64,000 nucleotides of DNA from Combretum micranthum (lineage: Eukaryota; Streptophyta; Magnoliopsida; Myrtales; Combretaceae): positions 372,001-436,000 of the forward strand of contig JAMXBD010000639.1 in assembly GCA_024138025.1 (NCBI GenBank), in the 5' to 3' direction. Under the pieces are notes generated by a model. The model searched no databases. It was not told the DNA's origin and saw only the letters and a program-made list of their open reading frames with translations. Each line of letters opens with the position of its first letter. Within the stretch, counting starts at the first letter, position 1. Below, one piece after another: positions 10,301 to 22,970 of the stretch. The translations under genes were made by a program, and so were the position numbers.

Positions 10301-11902
10301 ATGTATTCACATTCATTTTCCTAAAAGAAATGCACCCAAAAAATGAAAAAACATAAAAAAATTCTTTCACGTCTAACCATGTTTCATTAAGAACATGATA
10401 TAAGAAACCGAAAACAACCTGCTACATGAATGTTATCCAAAAAATTGGTAGCTATTTAACATTCTATTTGCCAATATCTTTTGTAGGAGTTTTCATTGAT
10501 GTAATCAGACACCAGATACAAGAAAAAGGGAAGGAACACAACAATCTAGCACAGCTTGCAGAAATTATCTTCTCTGTCAATTCTTCAGTTTGTAACTCCT
10601 CATACTTTTCAATTAGGAAACAACTTAGTCTCTATCACGGGTCAAGTTTTCCAACTTTAAAACCCATTTCATTGACCACTTATCCTGAAAAAAAACCATT
10701 TAAAAAGAAAAAAAATCTTCTTATTATCTGTTTACTAACAAATACTACAAAAATTTTTTAGAAGTTAAAATGGTCTTTTTAGTGAAATATGTAATCAACA
10801 CTATGAAGATTATATATTCCTTTCATAAGTGTGGGATCATTCATTAACAAAACCTTTTAATCTTTCTTTCTCAACTTTTGACAAGAGAAACAAAATAAAA
10901 ATGATTATACCAATAGACAAGCATCCAGAATCCAAGATGCCCAGATTCCAATTCTCATTGCATTATCAATCATTCAACAAGAAGTTCCCAATTTTATAAC
11001 TATAATCATCCAATTGTTCAACTTTCAACCCATTTCCTCACCATTTATCCGATATACCACTTCTTGACAAACCCAACATCTAGCCTATAGCTGAGGTTAG
11101 ATGTCCAAGTCACAGTCTACCATAGTGTTTAAATAGAAGGGCTTAGAATCTGCTGTCCTTAAACATGTCTTCATCAATCGCGTTTAAACAACGAATTTGT
11201 TTCGCATCCACCCAAATGTCTTAAATACAGTAGGAAAATAGATGGTTGAAGCAGGAAATGAGTACAACATAAATAGATTGCTACATAGGTCCATGTAGCA
11301 CCTGGTGCAGCAGATCAACAGATATGGTTATAACTGAGGAAGCAGCGGAAAACCCAGAATCAATCCACATCGAACTCCACTTTCTCATCACTTACTAAAC
11401 AAAAAGATCCAACTTTTTCATCACAAGGTCCCCAGTAAACGAGTGACTGGGCACTAACCTTTCAAAATTCCTTAATATGAATTATACACAATACAAAAGA
11501 AGTAAATGCATGAAAGACATAACTTTAGAATGAAGAGAAAGTGATGACTCACTTGGACACGGTAAGTGGAGGACTGAACTCGTAGAAAGAGCGAACACGA
11601 AGTGCGGCAGCCGCCCAAAGCTCATCATCCGAGAAAGCTTCGGATAAAACAACCAAAGACTTGTCGATTCTCATTCTACTACTTTGTTGGGTCTCTTCCT
11701 GGCACACGTGTATGGCTGTAACTGGCTTGAAGACAAACCGCCACTGGGTGGTTGTTAGTGTTACAACTGATGATGGAAGGAGTCTTAGTCTTTTAAAGTT
11801 TAAGGAAAAAGAACAAGAAAATGGATGGGAGTACGCTAGTGAGTGTGAGCTGAACATCACAGAAGAAGAATGCGAAGATGAAAGAGGAGACAGGAGAGAC
11901 AT
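7380..11902 (-). CDS. GNAT-family N-acetyltransferase, probably chloroplast
   Basis: Five exons on the minus strand: 11902 to about 11553, 9147-8992, 8860-8765, 8250-8130 and 7552-7380 (TGA at 7382-7380). The product is about 295 residues. Exon 1 encodes a Ser/Arg-rich, acid-poor start (MSLLSPLSSSHSSSV) typical of a plastid transit peptide, then ELWAAAALRVRSFYEF. Exon 2 has REFEALKERVAGKREGF, exon 3 VRVVVGTLDLNQC, and exon 4 the acetyl-CoA loop (SNVCVAKELHRSGLGYALME, the R/QxxGxG/A motif). Exon 5 has VDNEPARNLYMKSGF and ends PAWQARFLDRPRRLLLW. GNAT enzymes move acetyl from acetyl-CoA to amines. Plant plastid GNATs acetylate lysines and N-termini, and this resembles the GNAT6/7 group, from memory. 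Exons 2-5 join exactly. The strongest exon 1 donor (GTGAGT at 11552) leaves the frame off by one; ACC|GTGTCC at 11561 keeps it. Confidence 0.88.
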
Positions 11903-12069
11903 GTTTTGTGTTGCCTGTTAGTCATTTAGATGTGTGTTCCCAGTTCAGTTCGGTCCTTATCCTTGTCTTGTGTACGGAATAAAGGCGCGGTTTGCTTGTT
12001 CCACGGTCCGAATAAAATGAGTGTGAACCGAATCGGGGAAAAGAAAATTAATTTTGATATTTTTAAAAA

Positions 12070-12415
12070 TAAATTACAAAATTACTTCGGATATGAAAAT
12101 AATCTCAATTTTAAGAATTTTAAACAAATTGAAGTCATTTTTTAAAAAGTTAAAGTCATAAGCAACTAAGCTCATCTCTTAAAAAGATAAGTTTTAGTTC
12201 AGTGTTATAAAATCAATGTACCTCTTGAGAGACAGGGTTAACTATGTTATTATCTTTTCAAGAATGAGTTTAGTTGTATTTATACTAACATTGTCTCTTA
12301 AAAAGACGAATTAGTCACTTACAACCTCGTTTTTTTAAAACGAGTAGTTGTCTATTTCTTGGATTATATTTTATCTAATGAGATTAGTATAATTTTTTGA
12401 ATTATTATTTTGTTC
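12070..12415. mobile_element. Hairpin-containing MITE-like element, copy C
   Basis: Edges are inverted in a loose way (AATTAC...GAAAATAATC on the left; reverse complement of the right AATTATACTAATC...AATCC). Internal hairpins include CTCGTTTT-TTT-AAAACGAG at 12326-12344 and weaker stems near 12170 and 12290 built on the same CTCTTAAAAAGA core seen in copies A and B. Confidence 0.5.
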
Positions 12416-12624
12416 CTTAATCCAATCGAATCAAATGCAAAAAATATTGATGATGATGATAATTGTGTTTCGCCATATCTTTACATGATATTTAGTAGTA
12501 AAAAAAAATGTATAAGGAAGAAAAAAATAATAATTTTTTAATAAAATTGATAAAATTACTTTAAATAAAAATAATACGAAAATTAAAAAAAAAAGTTGAA
12601 TGTAATTATATTAAAAGTTAATTT

Positions 12625-12817
12625 AAAACTTTGTATTGAATGATATGTGTAAATATGTTCAATTTGCATTTATATTTTATTTATATTTGATCTTTTAATG
12701 AGAATTACCAACTATTTTTACTTATTTCTATTTCTTAATAAATAATTTATTAGAAAAAAGTTTGAAAAAATATTTATATCTGTATCTGTGAGGAAAAGCT
12801 AAACGGACAAGACCCTA
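12625..12817. mobile_element. MITE-like repeat, copy 2 (inverted relative to copy 1)
   Basis: Reads as the reverse complement of parts of 4970-5196, including the AAATATGTTCAATTTGC and TTGATCTTTTAATGA stretches. One edge is GGACAAGACCCTA, like CAGACCCTA of copy 1. The other edge has decayed. Confidence 0.55.
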
Positions 12818-12972
12818 AAACAATGTAGAGGGTACACATGGCATGGTGGGTAATGTGGTGGGAGAACTGAAAAATGTTGAAATGGAAAGGGAAGACATAG
12901 AGGAGAAGGAAGAAGAAACTAGGGTTCGTGATTGTGAGTCAGAAGTGAACTGTGAGTCAAGGTAAAGTAACG

Positions 12973-14196
12973 TGGAGTACTAGTCTGAAGAATTATGTCA
13001 GATAAAAATAAATGTTGATTCAAATATGAGGCGGAGCTTTGAAGATTCAAATATGAGGCTGAACCTTGAAGTCATGGGCTGTGGGCTTATCTGGAAGTGG
13101 ACCTGGATTTGGATAAGCTTCAGTATTCTAAGGGCTAATGTTATTTCCATTCTGTTATTAGTAAACTAGTAAAACATATTAATAGAAATTCTGATACGGT
13201 TTAGCCACCACATGGGGGTAATCATTCTGACATGCTGTGGGTACAATTTGTTACGATTACAAATCATTATGTAATATGTCATGATTAAAGTAGGATATTA
13301 ATACGGTAAAATGTAATACATACACATCAGAAAAATATTACTAGAAGTTTATTCCCAAAAGTTCGTATTTGAACTTCTCCTCGTTGCATACGGCTTGGAT
13401 TAATTCTGTTGTTTATTTTTCTAACCGAATTCGCTTAGAAATTATTCCAGCTCATTTTGTTCCCTTCTTGTCTCGCTTCCATATTGCATTTGGTATAAAG
13501 TCATCTGCAGCCATGGAAACCCGTGAGCACAAGCCTATAGAGGAGGCTATGAAGGCTGTTTTTAAGAAACAAGTTGATCACCATGAGATAGCCATGAAAG
13601 AACAATTGATCGCCAAGACAACCAGGTCAGATGTTTTCCGAAACCTGAAAATGCAACAGGCAATGCTTGAGAAACAAAACCAAACAATTGAGTCATTGAA
13701 ACAACATCTCACTAGTAAGGCAAACATTATGGAACAACCATCATTAACTCCGGGAAGTAGTAAAAGGGAGTGTAACATGTGTGGAACGGACAATAATACC
13801 GTTAATGATACATACCAGGTACCAACGAGAAATACTACAATTGAATTTCCTATTTTTGATGGTGAAGGCTTTAGGAATTGGGTAGCTAGGGTTGAGCAGT
13901 TTTTCACCTTAGATGATACTTTAGAAGACCTTAAGGTGAAAATTTCAACCATGCATTTAGATGATAAGCCCTATGAGTGGTACAATGCTTTTGTGAAAAG
14001 TAGGATATTAATAAGGTAAAATGTAATACAGACACATAAGAAAAATATTACAAGAAGTTTACTCCCAAAAGTTCGTATTCGAACTTCTCCTCTGCATACG
14101 GCTTGGATTAATTCTGTTGTTTATTTTTCTAAGTGAATTCAACTGGAAATTATTCCAGCTCATTTTGTTCCCTCCTTTTCTCGCTTTTGTATTGTA
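12973..14196 (+). mobile_element. Deleted Ty3/gypsy retrotransposon (LTR-gag-partial LTR)
   Basis: The segment 13284-13488 is repeated at 13995-14196 with close similarity. The first copy ends ATTGCA at 13488 and is followed by TTTGGTATAAAG, which resembles the initiator-tRNA-Met primer site TGGTATCAGAGC. A gag reading frame follows and runs straight into the second copy, so most of gag, all of pol and the start of the 3' LTR are missing. AACG stands before a TG at 12973 and after the second copy at 14197-14200, a possible short target duplication; on that basis the 5' LTR is about 516 bp. The left edge is less certain than the right. Confidence 0.65.
13513..14000 (+). pseudogene. Ty3/gypsy gag, truncated
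   Basis: ATG at 13513 lies just after the LTR and primer site. The open frame that starts upstream at 13369 is LTR read-through. The first 110 codons are charged and coiled-coil-like (EEAMKAVFKKQVDHHEIAMK, then KMQQAMLEKQNQTIESLKQ). The core retrotransposon Gag fold follows: IEFPIFDGEGFRNWVARVEQ, then KVKISTMHLDDKPYEWYNAF. Gag forms the particle that packages element RNA. The frame then enters LTR sequence and stops at 14019, so the CCHC knuckle and polyprotein are absent. Presumed inactive on its own. Confidence 0.85.
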
Positions 14197-14560
14197 AACG
14201 ACATCCTCTACCGCTCTTAAGTCCTCGGTTTTCGCTATCACCGAGTGTGTCGGTCTCGAAGGCGCTTCTATTGATCATCTTCAATTTCCCAATGTTAGTT
14301 TTGTCGTCACTTTATTTTTGGTTCTGTTAAGCTGTTAATCTTCATTTTCAGGTGAATGAATATGCATGTTTCAAATCGAAATCAAGTGTGAAATAAGCTT
14401 CTCTTTGAAATCATTTTGATATTTTATGTGGCTGCAATGTGCGTCATGAGCTTATCGAGTTGTATTGTGAACAAGACGAGAGCTCTTTCGACTAGATTTG
14501 AGTATTTGTCTTCTAAAGCACTAGGATTGTTGTAGTACCGTAATCCTTCGTTTAAGCTTG
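14197..14560 (+). other. Possible remnant of a host gene
   Basis: Just right of the gypsy element the sequence is less AT-rich and reads TTSSTALKSSVFAITECVGL, then ASIDHLQFPN before a GTTAGT donor near 14294. After a TTTTCAG acceptor near 14351 it reads VNEYACFKSKSSVK and stops. Near 14443 another frame reads NVRHELIELYCEQDESSFD. I recognise no family. It may be a broken gene or chance. Confidence 0.25.
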
Positions 14561-15204
14561 GTTATATTGATAAATCTTGTGGTGAGCAGGTCTGGCCTTG
14601 CCATCGGTTTTGATATGACTGCATTATTTCTTCGATGACAATTTTATGTTATAATTATAATAAACTCGCCTCATCTTTTTTATTCTAATTGTATAAAAAT
14701 TATTGTATTAAATGATGAGTTTAAATTGCTTAATTTTATAATTTTTTATTAAATATTTTTTCTCAAACCTAATAAGAATTTATGGTGCAAAAGAATGATT
14801 ATATATATATATTATAATATTCTAAACACTAAAATCTAATCATATTGAACCGGTTGTAAAAGAAGAAAACGGGTTGATTTGGATTATACTTCAGTTATGG
14901 GAAAATTCTATGGTCACATATCCAGTACAACAGAACCAATCCACCACACCATTCAGTGGTTCAAATTTATTTTATCCATGATTGAAGTCTATTGATACTT
15001 TAATACTAATTCTTTTTATAATTAATTTAATAATATTATTAGTGATAGTACAATCCTATAACCAGATCGTAGAAGTTCCCTCACTTATGAGTTGTGTCAT
15101 CTTATATATGCAGTGTATCTAGAGAAGATTTTTGTACAAATCTATAATCCCTAGTGGAGTCTATTTGCATGGGTAAAGGAAAAAATAATAACTTTTTTTT
15201 TTAA

Positions 15205-15925
15205 ATTTCATAAATGCTATTAGAGGCAAAAATAAACCAAAAAATACAGAAGTTGAATGCGGCGACCTTATCTTTTCAAAAAATGAGTTTAGTTTAGACA
15301 TACGAGGAAATTAGATGTAACATGTACTTTAAAAAAAATTCCATAAACCAAAATTATAAAAGAAATTACAAAAGATTGTTACTGTATCGCATCTTGGTGA
15401 TGCGATACAATTTTTTTTAAAAATTATAAGTGTATTACATATTGGTTATACGATACTCTTACATGTGTATCACATGACCAACAAGCAATACACCTATAAA
15501 TATATATACGATACTGGGTCAGATAGTATCGCTCATGTTGTACTTAAATTTTTATTTTTTTATTTTTTGCCTAGGTTGTTATATCTCTATCTGAAATGCA
15601 ATACAAGTATAAATACTTGTATCTCCACTCCAAGATGCGATATAGAACACTATTTTGGTAATTTTTTTGTATAATTTATATTTGTGTATTTTTTTTAAAT
15701 CAACCCTAAACATGTGTTCAACCCCTAGACATACTAACGTTGTCTCTTCAATAAATGAGGTCAGTATAACTATAGTGACACCGTCTCTTTAAGAGACGAG
15801 TTTAACATTAAACATGTGTCTTAAAAGACAAGATTGACCACTTATGGCCTCATTTCTTCAAGGATGAGTTCACCTTACTTATTTTTGGGTTTATTTTTTG
15901 CCCTAGTAGCATTTGTGTAATTTTT
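15205..15925. mobile_element. Hairpin-array MITE-like element, copy B
   Basis: Ends are about 45-bp inverted repeats: AAATGCTATTAGAGGCAAAA at 15212 against AAATGCTACTAGGGCAAAAA read on the minus strand from 15912. The interior is a series of hairpins. The 25-mer at 15384-15408 is GTATCGCATC-TTGGT-GATGCGATAC, with degenerate copies near 15432 and 15467. Others are CGATACT...AGTATCG (15509-15531), ATACAAGTAT-AA-ATACTTGTAT (15601-15622), CGTCTCTT-T-AAGAGACG (15782-15798) and TGTCTT-AA-AAGACA near 15817. No coding capacity is visible. Confidence 0.65.
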
Positions 15926-18005
15926 TAAAAATGTTATAATCAATTTGTATGATATAATGTATTCACTAAGTATTATCCCAATTAATTATTTTTGAAGAAG
16001 TTTTTTTATTACTAAGAGAATTTACATTGTGTTTAATTTATTGAAATAGAATTAGTATTTTGTAATTATTATTGTGATCACTATTTCATAATATTTTAAA
16101 TAAAGAATGCTTATTTCATATGATAATTTTACTTTATATGATTAGAAATAAATAAGCAATACGTGTTTCGTCCATCTTCATTATAAAAATTGTTATTCCT
16201 CATGATGTAGATCATTATTTCAAAAAACACTTCTAATCATAGTATAAAAGAACTGCTAGTTAACCAAATGTACCAAGAATTAAACCTAATTGTGGGATGA
16301 TTTAATGAATTTTAAAGTGGTAGACTATAATGAAATTCACAAAATTTTTTTGTGCAATTATGTTTTTTCTCGACGGGTCAAGTATTGACGATAATCCATC
16401 ATGAGTCTTGGGCTATTTTTCTTTTTATCAAGCCCATTAGGTTTATTGAACTAATTAGCTTTGCCTATGAAAAGTTAACATGATTATAAAAACTCAAATG
16501 AAATGTCCAAAATTTCTCACAATTGTATTCGGGCAACAAAATAAATGTAAATAATTTGTATTCATTTTAATAAAGAAAAGTTTGATACAATTGTAAATTT
16601 ATAGGATTGATGAGCTGACTCGTGATTTTATCAATTATGAACTCTATGAGATTCAAATGGTTAGTATTACTTTATGCTCATTATAATTATATATATTATA
16701 ATATATTATATTAGAGAGAGGGTTTTTAACCTAGGCCTTACTATCAGTGTATCACCTTATAGTTGAATATTAAGTTTGCTTAAAGTCACCTATTTGATTC
16801 CTCTTTATTTGCTTAAAGTCACCTATTTGATTCCTCTTTATTTTTTCTTTGCTTTATCATAACATTAACTCCTTTTTATTTATGTGAAGTGCAAGAACTC
16901 ATAATGTGCATACTGAATATTGACAACGCATCAATACATTTACATAGATCAAATGTGAAATAAGACAAATTATCGAGTGTGAAGCATTTGTCATAATGAT
17001 TGGTTTATGTTGATTAATTTGTGTTACTTAGTGAATTTGTTTTCTTCCATGGGTATCTAGTGTGAATCCCCAAAATTGTTCAATCATGTAAAAAATAATA
17101 TGTGATTGGTTGAGATACAATAAAAGTTTAATTAAATGAATAAAATTGAAGTTTTCCTATGTCAAAATCACAATCTCATTTGAATCCTCTCTAATCACAA
17201 GCTATCATATATGGTAGAAAACACAATGAGCCAACTACACACACACACACATATATATATATATATTTGTCAAAATTGTGATTCTATTCATATGATTTTA
17301 CATGTTTACTACTTTATTTGTATGACTTTGTCAAGTTTTAAATCGCACATACTTTATTAAGAAAATACAATTAGTGAAACTAATAATTCGATGATGGTAG
17401 AAAGTTTGACTTGATTAAACAAAAATCAATTATGGACCTAGAGATATAAATAAATGTGTTTTCCTCAAAGAATTTACGTTTTTCCACTAAGTTTAATATG
17501 GAGTTTGAATATGGAATTCTACCATAATACAACTAAATCTTAATGCTTCAATAGTAAAAACTCAAGCATCAAACCACACTTTAAATTTATGTGGATGTTT
17601 ATATTTAGTAGTTCTTTGAAGAATAAGAGAACGTTGAAAAACCAAAGAAATTTGTGCAAAAAATATATATATATATATTCTAAATTAGAGAAGGAACTAT
17701 AGAACAAGTATCAAAGATCATGACTTTTTACAGGAGTTACAACGTTTAAGATTTGAAATAGATTAATCATAAATTGATTTAGAACATTAACCATAAATGG
17801 AGTGTTACCCACACATATAAAATAATGTATGTTACCTACATATAAAAAACACTATAAAAATTTGATCGAATATTGCAATTCTCCAAGTTTTAATGTTTTA
17901 AGAATTTTACAAATTTAAAAGGTTCAAACTAACTCAAGTTAATCCCTGCAACATAAGAAGTCTATGCTAACCCAAGTTGTTTTGGACTAACTTGCATGAT
18001 GACAT
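15926..18005. other. AT-rich DNA without recognisable genes
   Basis: No open frame of note and no splice-linked coding was found. There is a 28-bp direct repeat at about 16779-16842 (GCTTAAAGTCACCTATTTGA twice) and an (AC)n(AT)n microsatellite at 17238-17266. Confidence 0.6.
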
Positions 18006-18375
18006 TGTTACAACATAAGTATGAAACAAACAACATCCAACATGGATGAAGGATTACATAACAGAACAGGAAACATAGCTGTCATGAATAATAGAATAGA
18101 TATTGTAAAGGAAACATAGCTGTCATGATATTTGACGTACATGCACAATTATAAAAGAGAAAATAAGAATAACAAAGGGGTATGAGTTGTACTCTCCAAT
18201 AAATAGGGTTTGGAGCCTGTGGAAGCTTGAATCTCCACAATTACCTGCCAAATAATAGAGATTATTAGGGTTTTAAAAATTAGGGTTTCGGGATCTAGAG
18301 AGCTGAAGAAGATGAGTTGAGAGAGTGTGTCTTACGAATGAGCTTGAAGACGATTAGGGTAATCGACTAGGTTTT

Positions 18376-21300
18376 TGTAAATCCTGGTTTTCTTAGTAAC
18401 CGAGTAAACTCCGTAAATCGGAAACCAAAACCCTAAATGGGATTAGCACAAGCAACCTAGGAACCCTAGTTCCGGCTTTTCTTCGATTTATATATAAAGA
18501 ATCTCTATAGAATAATTTAATGTTGATTATTGTTTTAAAGTATATTTCAAGTCATAAGAAGTTTTGATTTTGAAAAATTTTCTATTCCGGGCTTTTCCGA
18601 GCTCCATTACGGAAAAGCGAGCCCTAGAACTAGAAACTCAGAAAATTATTTCGAAATACTCTTTAGAACCGAAATTTTATAAGGATTTCAAAAATATATG
18701 TTTTATAATTTTTTGGGTTATACAGTTATAGTCTTTTTCCCGTATTTTCTTTACTACCGGTAAAGTAGATGTCTTATCTATTATTTACTACTATTCACAA
18801 GTACAACCTACTACACACACACCCATACCCTAGTCTTACAACCTTACAACTACTCATTAAATTTTCTTTTCCAAGAAATTTTTGTTTCTTATTAAATTAT
18901 TACATTCAACACATTTTATTACATAAATTACAATTTCAAATAAAATCAAATCTCTCTCTCTCTCTCAATCCTTGTGGCCGGCGCACCCCCCTCCTTTTTC
19001 CCCCTCAATTTGTTTTATTTTATCTCCTTTTTATAAAGAAAACAAACCTTAATTCACTTAATATAAATAATCTTTTATTTTCTCTCTCTTTCATTTTCAT
19101 TTCATTTGTCTCAAAAAACTCTCAAACTCTCTTTTTTTTTCTCTTTTGCCGTGGAGCTCTATCCCCTTACATACACACACAACAGCTTCATTCTTCTTCT
19201 TTTCTTCACTAAATCCAACCTTAGGTGATGATTCTTAAGCCTTACTACCATCTAATCTTGTAGTGGCAAGATTATTCATGAGTGTTTTCACTCTAAGTCC
19301 CCATGAGCACTTGCTAGGGATAAAAAAATGCTACTACATGAATATCAAGCCATCACAAGAGTGGATCTTGTGTTTGATTAAGTTTTTGTTGAAGTATTTT
19401 CATGATTTTGCATGTAAAAGTAGGGTAAAGTAGAGATTTAGCATAGAAACCCATGTTCATGCTTTTAAACTTCATTTCATACATCATAAGTAGTAGACCT
19501 AGCTTTTAGATGCTTATACCATGCTTGACATTTATGATCTTATGGATGATTTATGTTTTCACACTCATGAAGGCTTTGTTTGTGTATATAGATGTTGTAG
19601 TTGGTAAATCCTTAGGTAAATAAAACAAGGAACTTACAAAGGAAAAGTTCTTGTTTGAAATGTTCAAAGACAAATTCGTATGGTTTTGAAGACCTATTTT
19701 GAAAACCCTATTATCAACTTTAAAACTCATGTTTTATGTGAAAAATGAAGGACATAGGTAATAGATATCATTAAGTAGTGATTTTTATAAGTTGAAATGA
19801 GTTTTGATGAGAATAATGTAAAAAACAAGAAGTGGAATCTAGATGGAAAATTTTAAGTTAGTAGTCAACATATGAAATTCGTAATTTTGAATGTAGGCCA
19901 TAAGAACACCCATCATCTAAGCTCAAAATAGAAGTTTAATGTATTAAATGGAGTCCTTAAGTAATAGGTATCTTAAAGTCTTAAGTTTTAATGCATTAAA
20001 CAAGTTCTTCCCAAAAGAATCATTCAAAAATTTAATTTCAAGAAATTCGGATTTTTGGATAAATCCTATTTGAAAACATATTTGCAAAGTGTAAAATACA
20101 AGTTTTTATATAGAAATGAAGGCTTGGGTAATAGGTATAACGAAGACTCAATTTGAACAAGGATAACTTGATTTTCTTAAGAAAATAAATCCAAAACAAA
20201 GGGATGGTCAAGTTAGGAAACTAGTTTTCTTGAAAGTATATAGTCATGGAGTTTTCCAAATAAAAAGTTTCTTAAATTTCCTTTTAGTAAATAATGTCAA
20301 AAGCATGCATGCATCAAGTTCATATCATATCATTCATGATAGGAAATCATCAATATTGCATGTGTAGTTAAACTATATGCTAGAAACATCACAAACATTC
20401 ACAAAACTATTTTTCGGAATTGGAATCTTCGACCAATCAAAACTGATCAGCTTATTTCGTGACCTAAACATTTTCGAAACTTGGAAATAATATTAGGAAT
20501 AGATAGATCTTTTGAAGTAGATAGGAATCGGTATATTATATACTCAATTCCGAGTTAAAATGAGTTAGATATGATCATTTAAAGTTAGGACTTTAGCTTA
20601 TGCGGGAATTGACGAACTTAGTAGTTAGAATTGTTAAGTTATTAGAACTTTATAAGAAATACTCATTTCGGGTATTTCTTGTACTTAGGTGAATTGGAGG
20701 ACGAATTTCCACTCCCCGAGGACTACTGCGACTAGTGGATTTCTCTCCATGGCCGAGTGAGTTCATTTCTTAAATAGATTGCATGTGTGTGCATGTAATC
20801 GTAGTGGCATTAGAGTTAGGAAAAGATAAAAATTATGATGAATTGTGATCTAATATTGATTGAATGAATGATAAGTATATCGATACAAGACTTGTTGAAA
20901 AATCCTTGTATGAGTTAGTATAGACTTGGATTGTTTGAAATTCTCTATGATCGCACTTAATCTACTTAATTAATATGCCACGATTATATGAATAAACTGT
21001 ACATGCATATCACGTAGTGAGTCACATTGCATAAGTTATAATACCTTTGTGGGAAGAAGGCATAATAATTTAGGCAACGAGGGGCTTGTAAACTCAATTG
21101 TTGGCATATGGGCTGGAATTAAAAATGTGTGTGGGTGAGCACCTGTATCAATCACAGTAAAGATTTAAAAGTGGTGGATGGCCACCTATATCAATCACAA
21201 TAAGAAGTGAAAAGAATTTAAATGTGGTCGTATGGGCCTAAAACATCTAACCCCAAATGGAGGGCGTAAATCTATTCAACATAAGATTTCCGGATGGTCT

Positions 21301-21860
21301 TATGTATTGTATGCTCATGTGTTTGTGCATTTCATATGGCTGCTAATAACTTGTTTGTTATATATACTGTTGTTGAGTATTAAATATTTGGAAATGAATA
21401 TCAGTAAGCCTGTAGCTTATACCCCGATAGTTTTGTTGTGGTGTTCCTATTTTTGGTTGTTCCGAGAGAACACATTTCACAGGGTTATCTTTTGGATGAA
21501 GGAGCTTTTGAAGAAGTCGGGGCCTAGCTACAGGCGTGGACTTCTAGAAAATCTCTTTAACATAAACCTTAACGTTTGTAATATGGTTTTAGACTGGATA
21601 GACTTCTGTTATTATTTCGGCGGGGGTATGCCCCCTGGACTTTTGTAAAAACTTAACTTATTTATCTTGTTTTGATTTCTATTTTAATACTATTATATGC
21701 CTTCTTAAGACTATTCAATTCAAAGTGTGACCCTAAAAGTTGTGCAAGTACACCTTACACCCGGTATGTAAACTTATGGGATGACTAAGGTTATCATACT
21801 TAAGTTTAAGTATCGAGTGTAGTGGACTGTCGTGTTTTGGGTACCCTTTGGAGCATGACA
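18376..21860 (+). mobile_element. Solo LTR of the 4-kb LTR family (copy 3), 3.5 kb
   Basis: Begins TGTAAATCCTGG and ends CTTTGGAGCATGACA, with perfect 5-bp target duplications GTTTT at 18371-18375 and 21861-21865. The uninterrupted target is preserved in the other LTR of the host element near 23356-23368. TG..CA ends plus 5-bp duplications mark an LTR retrotransposon, but no primer site, gag or pol is present. About 0.85 kb shorter than its relatives. Open frames at 18769-19212 and 21232-21648 are chance. Confidence 0.85.
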
Positions 21861-21994
21861 GTTTTGGTTTGCAAGAAGACTAGGCCGAGTTTGGTAGAAA
21901 GGGCCTATCAATTGGTGCTCTGGTCACATTTCCGAACTCTATTGCGACAAATATTCATTCTAATTTCTTGGTTTGTATTCAGTCCCTATTTTCC

Positions 21995-22287
21995 CTATTT
22001 TGAAACTCGTTCCTGCACTCCATCTAATGAATCCTGTAAAAAACAAGAATAAAGAAATAGAAGATTGGGATTTCATCAAATCCATAATGTTTGCTATTCA
22101 ACAAAGTTTGATACAATTGAATGCCTGTATTGACAAACTCGAGAGGACTCATAATTGTTCTTCAATACCGCATGATATTCCAGTGGATTCATCATCGTCA
22201 ACTCCAGTCACCAATTCAACATTTCCATCAATAAGGGGCAATCACAATGATTCAAATCATATAATGATTGCGAAGATGACGTCATAA
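21995..22287 (+). pseudogene. Gag-like frame of the small gypsy derivative
   Basis: A frame of about 90 codons from near 22027 reads MNPVKNKNKEIEDWDF, then a helical stretch (FAIQQSLIQLNACIDKLER) and a Ser/Thr/Pro-rich part (SSSSTPVTNS). Place and composition fit the N-terminal part of a gypsy Gag, but the conserved core is missing. A later frame at 22336-22584 (LTARREPTLEEQHYNFGQIR) may be another remnant. Assignment is by position more than by sequence. Confidence 0.4.
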
Positions 22288-22955
22288 AACTCTAATCATG
22301 TATCTTCACAAGATATTCAATACAACCCTTGGCAAGTGAATGCAATGGTAAATTTAATAAAGAACAAAGATCTTACCGCAAGAAGAGAACCTACTTTGGA
22401 GGAGCAACACTATAATTTTGGCCAAATAAGATTTCAAAAAAACTACAATTTCAAACATTTACCCAGCAGGTTTAAAATTCTGAATTTTGAAATTGGTTCA
22501 GAAAGATTGTTATCTTCAATAACTAATTACTACCAACGGTTTTCAAGAATTAGGCAGCCACCAACAATTGATTATCACCAATAATTCTCAATAATTGAGT
22601 AGCCATAAATTTTTTAAATCAATTCTATCATCATCACCAGTTCGATACAAGGGATTTTGGAATTATTATCATTTCGATTCAAGGATGGGATGGCACATGG
22701 GTATTTTAATCCACCAATTTTTCAATTAGGGGCAAATGGGTTTTTTCATGTACTGCATGAATACAATTTTCATGTCACAGGGCATCAAGCATAAAATACC
22801 TTAATATCAGCATATTTCCTTCTCTCGAACATTTTTACAAACACATACAAGGTAAATTTTTTTCATTAACCCAGTGGCTATCATTAACACTCGAAGGCTA
22901 TAGAAGCAATAGGTATCTCAACTTTTTCTCAGACCTTAAGGACAAGGTCTTTTTC

Positions 22956-22970
22956 AAGAGGGGAGAAATC
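22956..22970 (+). other. Polypurine tract next to the 3' LTR
   Basis: AAGAGGGGAGAAATC lies directly before the 3' LTR start at 22971. Plus-strand DNA synthesis of LTR retrotransposons starts at such a tract. Confidence 0.7.

Noticed and set aside
11661..11921. 86-codon plus-strand frame
   Set aside because: Antisense shadow of GNAT exon 1.
18769..19212. 147-codon frame in LTR copy 3
   Set aside because: Rich in Leu, Phe and Ser from a CT-rich LTR leader; not conserved in the other LTR copies.
21232..21648. 138-codon frame near the end of LTR copy 3
   Set aside because: The matching regions of other LTR copies are not open; no family resemblance.
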